DNA from: Mycolicibacter senuensis
GTDB taxonomy: Bacteria; Actinomycetota; Actinomycetes; Mycobacteriales; Mycobacteriaceae
Length of the DNA: 35,962 nt
Direction of reading: 5' to 3'
Assembly: GCF_003284925.1 (NCBI RefSeq)
Contig: NZ_QMEX01000031.1
Coordinates: forward strand, 1-35,962
The position numbers and the translations under genes were made by a program. Shown piece after piece: positions 29,605 to 35,962 of the stretch. The stretch's first letter is position 1. Every line of letters starts with the position of its first letter. The notes under the pieces are model-generated. The model was not told the DNA's origin and made no database searches. It saw only the letters and a list, made by a program, of their open reading frames with translations.

Positions 29605-30867
29605 TCAGTCATCGCCGAGCTCCGGGATCACCACGATGGTGGCTGCCGCGGGATCCGCCTCGGCTGCGATGGCGCCGACGACATCGGCACTGACCCCGCA
29701 CCCGCCGGCACGGCTCACCGCCACGCCGGCTGCGTGGCCGGTGCCGGCGCCCATGGCACGTCCGGCCAGGCTGGAAAGCGCCATCTGGCTGAACAACGCA
29801 TCCTCTCCGGCAAACGCAATGGCGGGGGCGGCCGCACCGGCCGGCAGCGACAAGACGACCGGTTGGATCGCCGGCGCGGATGTGGCCCACGCGGTGGGCA
29901 CCGACAGCTTCCCGATCAGCGCCGCCCGCCCCAGCGCGCCCGTCACCGGAGCACCGCCCAGGCCTGCCGCTGGCATGGTCTGGTTCGCCATCGCGGACAG
30001 CGGCGTCAACGCGCCGGTGATGGGCTTGGGGCCGGCCAGGTAGGAGCCGGCACCCATCGCGTTGATAGCCCAACTCCAGATCTGCCCGAAGGACAGCAAC
30101 GGGCCGCCGGGGATGGACGACCACCCCAGCAGCGGGCTGTATGCACCCGTCAGGGTCGCCATGATGGTGTTCCAGTTGGCCAGGTCTGCGCCGAGACCTC
30201 CGGGCAACGCCGAGCCCGCCTCGGCAGGCGCGGCCGACAGCGACGGCAGCGTTGACAGCGTCTGCGAAACCTGCTGCCCGGCTGCGCTTCCCGAGCTCGC
30301 AACCGCTTTCGCCGCGGCGCCCGCCTGGTCGGCGATGCCGGCCGGGTTGGTGGTCGGTGGCGGCTCGGCGAACGGCGTGAGCCGGGTGGCTGCCGCCGAT
30401 TCGCCGGCGTAGCCGTACATGGCGGCGGCGTCCTGCGCCCACATCTCGGCGTAGTGCGCCTCAGTGGCCGCGATCGCCGGAGTGTTGAGCCCCAGAATGT
30501 TCGTTGCGATCAACGTCAGCAGCAGACTGCGGTTCGCAGTGATCACCGGCGGCGGAACGGTCGCGGCGAACGCCGCCTCGTAGGCGGCGGCAGCGGCGGC
30601 CGCCTGTGCCCCCGCCTGCTGGGCCCGGGCGGCCAGCCCGCTCATCCACTCGACGTACGGCGAAGCCGCCACCGTCATGGCCGCCGCGGCTGGCCCATGC
30701 CAATCGGCGGACAGGTCGGCTAGCACCGCACCGTAACCTGCTGCGGCGGCGTGCAACTCCGCTGCCAGCTCATTCCAGGCCGATGCCGCGGTCAGCAACG
30801 GCACCGGGCCCGCCCCGGCGTACATCCGCCCGGAGTTCACCTCCGGCGGTAACGTCCCGAAATCCAT
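29605..30867 (-). CDS. PPE family protein, SVP subfamily (upstream copy)
   Basis: This 420-residue PPE protein starts '[20 protein letters not shown]'. The PPE domain has W-x-G at '[11 protein letters not shown]' and the helix '[20 protein letters not shown]'. The SVP motif 'GKLSVPTAW' lies at about residue 325. The C terminus is short and ends '[11 protein letters not shown]', unlike the tail of the neighbouring copy, so the two genes are diverged paralogues instead of a fresh duplication. ATG 30867 has AAGGCGG at the right distance; the in-frame GTG 30873 is too close to it. The next PPE follows after 69 bases. No PE gene is adjacent. Confidence 0.93.
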   Translation of the reverse strand: MDFGTLPPEVNSGRMYAGAGPVPLLTAASAWNELAAELHAAAAGYGAVLADLSADWHGPAAAAMTVAASPYVEWMSGLAARAQQAGAQAAAAAAAYEAAFAATVPPPVITANRSLLLTLIATNILGLNTPAIAATEAHYAEMWAQDAAAMYGYAGESAAATRLTPFAEPPPTTNPAGIADQAGAAAKAVASSGSAAGQQVSQTLSTLPSLSAAPAEAGSALPGGLGADLANWNTIMATLTGAYSPLLGWSSIPGGPLLSFGQIWSWAINAMGAGSYLAGPKPITGALTPLSAMANQTMPAAGLGGAPVTGALGRAALIGKLSVPTAWATSAPAIQPVVLSLPAGAAAPAIAFAGEDALFSQMALSSLAGRAMGAGTGHAAGVAVSRAGGCGVSADVVGAIAAEADPAAATIVVIPELGDD

Positions 30868-30996
30868 TTCCACCCGCCTTTTCGCAACAGACTCACGCTT
30901 TGCCCGGCGTTTCCCTTCGGCGACGATGCCGCGGGCGGCGGTGACTCGCGTGGGTGCTTGGACACGTCGGCCAGCAGGCCTAGAACGAGGCGCCCG

Positions 30997-31104
30997 TCAT
31001 GGCCGTCCCGAATCAAGGGGAACGCGGAGGGCTGCACCGTGGAAATCGGGCACCAGGGCGTGGCGATCGAGCAGAGACAGCTGCGGGAAGCGGCGTGTGA
31101 TCAC
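30997..31104 (-). CDS. Possible 35-codon leader ORF upstream of the PPE genes
   Basis: A GTG at 31104 is preceded by a perfect AGGAGG (31117 to 31112) at 7 bases, the best ribosome binding site in this part of the window. The frame encodes 35 residues beginning 'MITRRFPQLSLLDRHALVPD' and stops at TGA 30999-30997, 129 bases before the PPE start. A TAACGT box (31131 to 31126) just upstream could be its -10. I do not recognise the peptide. It has no cysteines, so it is not of the known mycobacterial Cys-rich leader type. It may be a regulatory leader peptide, a small protein, or the trimmed front of a lost gene. Confidence 0.4.
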   Translation of the reverse strand: MITRRFPQLSLLDRHALVPDFHGAALRVPLDSGRP

Positions 31105-31131
31105 GACGTAACCTCCTGGCAATAAACGTTA

Positions 31132-31484
31132 TTCACGCCCCGTTGCGTCGGTCGTCGATTGACGAACCATCAACCTAGGGACGCTTTCCGGGAATCTGCT
31201 GTGTAAGAACTGCAAGATTGTTTTCGAAAGCCCGCCCTGGACAAACTGCCGGAGACCGACCGCCGGCCCCGTGGCGATCAACAGACATAACTCCCACCGC
31301 GAATTACAGTGGCAATCAAAGCTATTCGACGCCTGACGCTTTTCCTATCCAGCGCTGTATAAACTCCGGCCGGTGTGGGGCCACCGGCCGGCATAGTGAC
31401 GCGATTCGCACAAGTTGTCACGTGATCCGAGATAAATTCTCCCGCAACACTTCCCGCGCCACTCCCGCCGGGAGAGATCAGCGG
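31132..31484. other. Non-coding, relatively AT-rich intergenic stretch
   Basis: No supported gene on either strand. Parts (31195-31230, 31275-31365) are clearly less GC-rich than the surroundings, and the few open frames are short and lack ribosome binding sites. Apart from the hairpin at 31366-31391, I see only weak symmetric stretches such as TTGA/TCAA around 31158-31172. Confidence 0.5.
31366..31391. terminator. Strong hairpin downstream of the methyltransferase
   Basis: CCGGCCGGTG (31366-31375) and CACCGGCCGG (31382-31391) form a perfect 10-base-pair stem with a 6-base loop. It lies about 95 bases beyond the minus-strand methyltransferase stop and fits a terminator without a T-tract. Confidence 0.6.
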
Positions 31485-32399
31485 CTAGCTTCGTGTAGCG
31501 GCGACGTACCGGATCACGGCCGGGGCGCCATCGAGTTCGCGGTCGGTCAGCCGCGGCAGCCGCGCCACGGAGAACAGCTCGGCAATGCCGGATTCAACCG
31601 TCGCCCAGCCGCTTTCCTTCAGATGCCGCACCACGTCGGTGTGCTCTCCGGAATAGAACGGTCCGGGCCCGCTCAAACTCAGGCCACGTCGCCGCCAGCG
31701 CTCCACGAGTGACTCGTGATGCACCGCCTGCGGTCGACTCGGCGGCACCGCATGGTCGGCGGCGAGCCGGCTGCCCGGCGCGCTGAGTGCGGTGACACCG
31801 TCGAGTAGCCGATTCTGGGCGTCCGACGGCACATACCAGACCAGCAGACCCTCGATGACCCACGCGGTAGGCGCTGCGGCGTCGAAACCGACTCGCCGCA
31901 GCGCGGCCGGCCAGTCACTGCGCAGATCGACACCGACCGCGCGACGGTTGACACTGGGCACGCAGCCCCAGTCACGCATGGTGGTGGCCTTGAAGTCGAC
32001 CACCGCGGGATGGTCCACCTCGTAGACGGTGGTCTCGGCCGGCCACCACAACCGGTAGGCGCGGGTGTCCAGTCCCGACCCCAGGATCACGGCCTGGCGG
32101 ATCCCGCCGCGCGCGGCGTCGGTGAAGAACGCGTCGAAGAAGTTGGTGCGCGCCGCGGAGAACTCCGCCAACCGCGGAAACCCGCCATCCTTGCCCAGCC
32201 GACTGATGTCCAGATCACCGTCGGCCACCCGGATGCAGAACTCCAGGCCGACCTTGTGCACCAACGGGGCGGCGAACGGGTCGTTGATCAATTCGCGCGA
32301 CGTCGCCGCGGCCCGCGCCGCGGCCAGCACCGTGGCGATGACGCCGGCGCCCGCGGCCAGGCTGGCCGCGTCATCCCCGGAAGTAACTGCCGTGTTCAT
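31485..32399 (-). CDS. SAM-dependent methyltransferase of the mycobacterial TIGR00027 group
   Basis: This 304-residue protein belongs to the leucine-carboxyl-methyltransferase-like family that is highly multiplied in mycobacteria. Signs are 'INDPFAAPLVHKVGLEF' near the start, 'ARTNFFDAFFTDAARGG', the SAM-binding 'QAVILGSGLDTRAYRL', 'TVYEVDHPAVVDFK' (acidic residue for the ribose) and 'WVIEGLLVWYVP'. Substrates of this group are mostly unknown. ATG 32399 has GGTGGA about 6 bases upstream and is preferred over an in-frame start at 32429 that would run into the TrkA-type gene. It follows that gene in the same direction after 26 bases, so co-transcription is possible. Confidence 0.9.
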   Translation of the reverse strand: MNTAVTSGDDAASLAAGAGVIATVLAAARAAATSRELINDPFAAPLVHKVGLEFCIRVADGDLDISRLGKDGGFPRLAEFSAARTNFFDAFFTDAARGGIRQAVILGSGLDTRAYRLWWPAETTVYEVDHPAVVDFKATTMRDWGCVPSVNRRAVGVDLRSDWPAALRRVGFDAAAPTAWVIEGLLVWYVPSDAQNRLLDGVTALSAPGSRLAADHAVPPSRPQAVHHESLVERWRRRGLSLSGPGPFYSGEHTDVVRHLKESGWATVESGIAELFSVARLPRLTDRELDGAPAVIRYVAATRS

Positions 32400-32425
32400 G
32401 GCTGTCCACCGCGGCGGCACGGCGG

Positions 32426-33106
32426 TCAAAGCGTTCTTTTGCCGGCCGGCACCCCATGCACGACCGCTCGGACCTGATCATCCATCCCGCTGACCGACGC
32501 GAACAGCATCTCGTCGCCGGCCCGCAGCGCGTCGGCGGCGCGCGGCAGGATGACCGACTCGCCACGCAGCACCGCGAGCAGGGCCGCACCCTCGGGCAGC
32601 GCGATGTCGCAGATCAGTCGCCCGATCAGCGGATTGTCTTCGGGCAGTGTCAATTTGGTGAGGCTGGCCTGACCGCGCCGCAAGCCCATCAACGGCACCA
32701 GGTGGCCGACGTCGATGGCGCCTTCCACCGCGGCGACCATCGCTCGGGGTGTGGAGACCGCCACGTCGATGCCCCACTCCTCGGTGAACAACCGCTCGTT
32801 GCGCGCGTTGTTGACCCGGGCCACCACCCGGGCCACCCCGAACTCTGCCTTGGCCAGCAAGGCGGTGGCCAGGTTGGCCTTGTCGTCGCCGGTGGCGGCG
32901 ATCACCACATCACAGATCTCGATGCCGCATTCCTGCAGCGCGGACAGCTCGCAGGAGTCGGCCAGCAGCCACTCGGCCCCGGGAACGGAATGGGGTTCGT
33001 AGTGCGCCGGGTTGCGCTCGATGAGCAGCACCCGGTGGCCGTCGCCGATCAGTTCCCGCGCCACCGATCGCCCGACCGCGCCGGCACCGGCGATCCCCAC
33101 CCGCAT
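32426..33106 (-). CDS. TrkA-type K+ regulatory protein (RCK: NAD-binding + TrkA-C), CeoC-like
   Basis: The 226 residues form one RCK unit: an N-terminal Rossmann domain 'RVGIAGAGAVGRSVARELIG' with 'VLLIERNP' and 'DVVIAATGDDKANL', then a TrkA-C domain from about residue 135 ('ASLTKLTLPEDNPLIGRLIC'). It is close by eye to M. tuberculosis CeoC (Rv2692), a subunit gating K+ uptake. Here no CeoB partner is adjacent. Instead it stands head-to-head with a cation/H+ antiporter that carries its own TrkA-C domain. RCK proteins sense NAD(H), ATP or c-di-AMP to control K+ transport. ATG 33106 has a GAGGTGA ribosome binding site. It may be a CeoC paralogue or a relocated orthologue. Confidence 0.85.
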   Translation of the reverse strand: MRVGIAGAGAVGRSVARELIGDGHRVLLIERNPAHYEPHSVPGAEWLLADSCELSALQECGIEICDVVIAATGDDKANLATALLAKAEFGVARVVARVNNARNERLFTEEWGIDVAVSTPRAMVAAVEGAIDVGHLVPLMGLRRGQASLTKLTLPEDNPLIGRLICDIALPEGAALLAVLRGESVILPRAADALRAGDEMLFASVSGMDDQVRAVVHGVPAGKRTL

Positions 33107-33193
33107 GATCGCTCACCTCATCCCCGCATCGCTCCCGGCTGCTCCGGGTGTACCACAGTTGTGACGGCAGTACTGATTTACTGACAGATAACA

Positions 33194-33233
33194 CGAACCC
33201 GCTGTCTTTGAGCGAATCACACGAGCGGGTTCG
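33194..33233. promoter_or_regulatory. Hairpin in the antiporter leader
   Basis: CGAACCCGCT (33194-33203) and AGCGGGTTCG (33224-33233) are perfectly inverted 10-base arms around a 20-base loop, 30 bases before the antiporter ATG. Upstream, CAGTA (33166-33170) and TACTG (33177-33181) form another inverted pair. Position in the shared gap of two K+-related genes suggests control of one or both. It fits no riboswitch class I know. Confidence 0.45.
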
Positions 33234-33263
33234 GCCACCACCGCCGGTTCGAATGGGAATCAG

Positions 33264-34760
33264 ATGACCCTGGAGCAGCTCTACCTGGCCCTGCTGATCG
33301 GGGGCCTGGTTCTGCTGGCCAGCATCATCGCGACCCGGGCCGCGGACCGGGTGGGCCTGCCCAGCCTGCTGCTGTTCCTGTTCGTCGGGGTGGCAATCGG
33401 CAACGACGGGCTGGGACTGGACTTCTCCGACGTACAACTGGCCAGCGATCTGGGCACCACCGCGCTGGCGGTGATCCTGGTCGAAGGTGGTTTGACGACC
33501 AAGTTCGCCAACATCCGCAAGCTGCTCGCGCCGGCGGCGGTGCTGGCCACGGTGGGTGTGGTGGTCAGCATGGCGGTGACCGCGGTGGCCGCACACCTGC
33601 TGCTGGGCATCAGCTGGCAGCTGGCCTTGCTGCTGGGCGCGATCGTCTCACCCACCGACGCGGCCGCGGTGTTCTCCATCCTGCGCGTGTTGCCGCTGCC
33701 GCGGCGGGTGGCCGGTCTGCTGGAGGCCGAGTCCGGCTTCAACGACGCGCCCGCGGCGATCGTCGTGCTGATGCTGAGCACCACACCGCTGACGATCGCG
33801 CCGGTGCACGCCATCGCCGACGTCGTCTTCGAGTTGGCGGTGGGGTCGGCGATCGGCTTGATTGCCGGGCTGCTCGGGGCGATGACGCTGCGTCGTACCG
33901 CCCTTCCGGCATCCGGCCTGTACCCGTTGGCGACGTTCGGGCTGGGCATGGTGGCATTCGCGGCGGCCGCTTGGGTGCACGGCAGCGGGTTCATCGCCGC
34001 CTACCTGGCCGGGGTGGTGCTGGCGAACTCCGGCCTGCCGCACCGCGCGGCCACCCGCTCGTTCGCCGAGGGGCTGGGCTGGCTGGCGCAGATCGGCCTG
34101 TTCGTGTTGCTCGGCCTGTTGGTGAGCCCCAGCCAGCTGCCGGGGGAACTGGTCCCGGCGCTGCTGATCGGGGCCGTGCTGCTGCTGCTGAGCCGGCCGC
34201 TGTCGGTGGTGGCCTCGCTGATCTGGTTCAAGGTGCCGTGGCGCGAACAGATCTTTTTGTCCTGGGCGGGCCTGCGCGGCGCGGTTCCGATCGTGCTCGC
34301 GACGTTCCCGATCGTGGAGGGCGTGCCGGACAGCTACCGACTGCTCAACATCGTGTTCATCCTGGTGGTGGTCTACACCGTGGTCCAGGGTCCCAGCCTG
34401 GGACTGTTCGCGCGCTGGCTGGGGCTGATCTCGCGGGACGCCACCCGGGAGATCCAGGTGGAAGCGGCGCCATTGGACGTCCTGGAGGCCGAGCTGTTGA
34501 CGATGACCGTGCAGCCGGAATCGAAGCTGCACAACGTCTCGGTCCTCGAGTTGCGGTTGCCCGACCCGAGTGTCATCACGCTGATCATCCGCAAGGGCGA
34601 AACCTTCGTCCCGCAGCCCGACACCCGGATCACCGTCGGCGACGAACTGCTCATCGTCACCACCAGCAAGACCCGCGCGTCGGCCGAGCGACGGCTGCGG
34701 GCGGTCAGCCGGCGCGGCAAACTGGCGCACTGGTTCGACGAGTACGGCGACTCGGAGTAG
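33264..34760 (+). CDS. Monovalent cation/H+ antiporter (CPA1, NhaP2/CvrA-like K+/H+) with TrkA-C domain
   Basis: This 498-residue protein has about 12-13 membrane helices in the first 390 residues, including 'AVILVEGGLTTKFANIRKLL', 'LGAIVSPTDAAAVFSILR' (the SPTD helix break), 'LEAESGFNDAPAAIVVLML' (essential N-D ion-binding pair) and 'LSWAGLRGAVPIVLATFPI' (R-G-A-V motif). A cytosolic TrkA-C/RCK domain follows (about 405-480, 'ELRLPDPSVITLIIRKGETF'). This layout is that of K+/H+ antiporters PRK05326/NhaP2, which expel K+ or Na+ in exchange for protons. The adjacent divergent TrkA-type gene supports a K+ role. Start ATG 33264 has a weak GGGA upstream. Confidence 0.92.
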   Translation: MTLEQLYLALLIGGLVLLASIIATRAADRVGLPSLLLFLFVGVAIGNDGLGLDFSDVQLASDLGTTALAVILVEGGLTTKFANIRKLLAPAAVLATVGVVVSMAVTAVAAHLLLGISWQLALLLGAIVSPTDAAAVFSILRVLPLPRRVAGLLEAESGFNDAPAAIVVLMLSTTPLTIAPVHAIADVVFELAVGSAIGLIAGLLGAMTLRRTALPASGLYPLATFGLGMVAFAAAAWVHGSGFIAAYLAGVVLANSGLPHRAATRSFAEGLGWLAQIGLFVLLGLLVSPSQLPGELVPALLIGAVLLLLSRPLSVVASLIWFKVPWREQIFLSWAGLRGAVPIVLATFPIVEGVPDSYRLLNIVFILVVVYTVVQGPSLGLFARWLGLISRDATREIQVEAAPLDVLEAELLTMTVQPESKLHNVSVLELRLPDPSVITLIIRKGETFVPQPDTRITVGDELLIVTTSKTRASAERRLRAVSRRGKLAHWFDEYGDSE

Positions 34761-34819
34761 CCCTTCACCGTTGATGCGATGCCGGGTGCCACTCGCACTG
34801 TTGCGCCGTGGCCGCCGCG

Positions 34820-35935
34820 TCAACGCAGGGTGATCAGCGGGATCGCCGTCTCGACCGGGTTGAGTCCGCCGTGGAAGCCCACCAGTTGCGCCGTCTGGGG
34901 CGGTTCGTGCTCGGTCGCCAGGATCGCGGTGTCGCCCGTGCAGGTCACCACCACGTCGCCGATGCGCGCCAGGTGCTGATCGCGCACCGGCCCGAACACC
35001 CCGGCGGCCACCGCCTGCTCGCGGGTTTGAACCACGGCCCGCCCGGCCAGCAGTTCAGTCCAGGCCGCCAGCACGTCCGCAGTCGCGCCGGCCTCGGTAT
35101 GCAGGTAGCGCACCCGCGGCTCGCCGGCGACCACCCGAATGCCCGCGCGCAGCCGCGGATCGGCATCCAGGTCGATACGGGCGGGGTCGGGCACGTTGAG
35201 CCCGCCGTGATCGGCGGTGACCACCAGCGCGGCATCATCCGGCAGCTGCTCGACCAGATGCTGCAGCAGGGCGTCGACCTTGGCGGCCGCGGTTTGCCAG
35301 TGCGGCGAGCCGATGCCCGAGACGTGCGCGGCGTGATCAAGCGCCGCGGTGTAGCCGTAGACCAGGCCGGGGGCCGCCACCAGTTCCGCGGCGACCCGGG
35401 CGGCGTAGTGCTCGCCTTTGGCGGTCGGGCGGAACTCCGCGCCGCGGTAGGCGGCCTCGGTGAGCCCGCTGCCGATGAACATCTCCGGCAGTACCGCCCG
35501 GGCGGCGATGCCGCCGTCGCGGAGTCGCTCGAACCAGGTCGGCACCGGCTGCCACGTCGCCGGCGGGGGGTCGTCTCGCCAGAAGATGTGGGTGAGCACC
35601 CTGTCGGTGCCGGGGACGTTGAGCGTGAAGCCCAGCACCCCGTGTTCTCCCGGCCGCACACCGGTCCCCAACGACACCAGGCTGGTCGGCGTCGTGGAGG
35701 GGAACGTGCAAGCCAGCTCGGTCAGCTGACCGGTGGTGCCGGCCAGCACCGAGGCCAGCAGCGGGGCGTCTTGCGCCAACTGCGGCAACAGGTGGTGGCC
35801 GAGCCCGTCGACCAACACCACCGCCACGCGTCGCACCTCACCGATCCGTTCGCGCAGGCCGAGCAGATCGGTTGCGCCCGGCGCCCCGAGCGCGGCCGCC
35901 ACCGACGGCATGATGTCGCAGATCGAACCGGGCAC
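34820..35935 (-). CDS. Alkaline-phosphatase-superfamily phosphodiesterase/nucleotide pyrophosphatase
   Basis: This 371-residue enzyme of the type I phosphodiesterase family has visible metal ligands and nucleophile: 'VAVVLVDGLGHHLL' (first Asp, about residue 43), 'TFPSTTPTSLVSLGTG' (Thr nucleophile), 'AALDHAAHVSG' (Asp and His), 'VVTADHGGLNV' (Asp-His) and 'GFHGGLNPVE' (last His). Such enzymes cleave phosphodiester or pyrophosphate bonds with two Zn or Mn ions. There is no signal peptide, so it appears cytosolic. GTG 35935 is the start: an in-frame stop lies nine codons upstream at 35962-35960, inside the window, so the gene is complete. It converges with the antiporter gene after 59 bases in which I see no strong terminator. 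Confidence 0.88.
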   Translation of the reverse strand: MPGSICDIMPSVAAALGAPGATDLLGLRERIGEVRRVAVVLVDGLGHHLLPQLAQDAPLLASVLAGTTGQLTELACTFPSTTPTSLVSLGTGVRPGEHGVLGFTLNVPGTDRVLTHIFWRDDPPPATWQPVPTWFERLRDGGIAARAVLPEMFIGSGLTEAAYRGAEFRPTAKGEHYAARVAAELVAAPGLVYGYTAALDHAAHVSGIGSPHWQTAAAKVDALLQHLVEQLPDDAALVVTADHGGLNVPDPARIDLDADPRLRAGIRVVAGEPRVRYLHTEAGATADVLAAWTELLAGRAVVQTREQAVAAGVFGPVRDQHLARIGDVVVTCTGDTAILATEHEPPQTAQLVGFHGGLNPVETAIPLITLR

Positions 35936-35962
35936 GCGGCCAGCCTGCCAGCTGCCCGGCTA

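Noticed and set aside
28240..30867. Recent tandem duplication of the two PPE genes
   Set aside because: The N-terminal domains are alike only at family level and the middle and C-terminal parts differ, so they are old paralogues.

Overview
The window is high-GC actinobacterial DNA from a mycobacterium. Two PPE genes of the SVP type, pknG, an F420-dependent glucose-6-phosphate dehydrogenase, a DUF732 protein and a hemophore-type protein all point to Mycobacteriaceae. Gene order largely follows, in inverted orientation, the M. tuberculosis H37Rv segment Rv0406c-Rv0425c as I remember it. The PPE-SVP genes suggest a slow-grower or Mycolicibacter-like lineage, but I cannot name the species.

Layout. 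1-2163: end of a PucR-type regulator, a DadA-like amino-acid dehydrogenase and a GreA-like RNA-polymerase-binding protein. 2237-2309: tRNA-Ala(GGC). 2523-5389: an unusually short CtpH-type P-type ATPase beginning with what looks like a foreign signal peptide, coupled to a 91-residue Rv0424c-like protein. 5390-7899: a small orphan gene, a gene-poor stretch and a DHA2-type MFS exporter. 8017-11304: thiamine operon one (TPP riboswitch, thiC, thiD, alpha/beta hydrolase). 11357-15859: Baeyer-Villiger-type monooxygenase, tandem-TetR regulator and an LpqL-type lipoprotein aminopeptidase. 15989-19157, minus strand: thiO-thiS-thiG, an SGNH hydrolase and the wreck of a glycine-rich exported protein. 19215-19892: thiE, divergent from thiO. 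19973-25181: mutT3, then the glnX-glnH-pknG amino-acid sensing operon. 25313-27123: fgd1 and a metallo-beta-lactamase-fold hydrolase. 27342-30867: secreted-protein cluster (hemophore-like, DUF732, two PPEs), with a possible 35-codon leader ORF upstream of the PPEs. 31485-35935: SAM methyltransferase, TrkA-type regulator, K+(Na+)/H+ antiporter and an alkaline-phosphatase-superfamily phosphodiesterase.

How the genes work together. ThiC makes HMP phosphate and ThiD phosphorylates it. ThiO, ThiS and ThiG make the thiazole, and ThiE joins the two halves. The riboswitch lets TPP shut off thiC-thiD. GlnH and GlnX relay extracellular Asp/Glu to PknG, which controls 2-oxoglutarate metabolism. Fgd1 feeds reduced F420 to F420-dependent reductases.

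Most of the window is ordinary conserved mycobacterial chromosome. I found no clear defence system, prophage, CRISPR array or insertion sequence. The points most worth a second look are the chimeric, shortened CtpH beside a tRNA and synteny break; the missing pta-ackA pair between pknG and fgd1, where a small repeat element sits instead; the decayed glycine-rich protein overlapping the SGNH gene; the small ORF with a perfect Shine-Dalgarno ahead of the PPE pair; the tandem TetR; a run of apparently leaderless promoters; and the hairpin in the antiporter leader.
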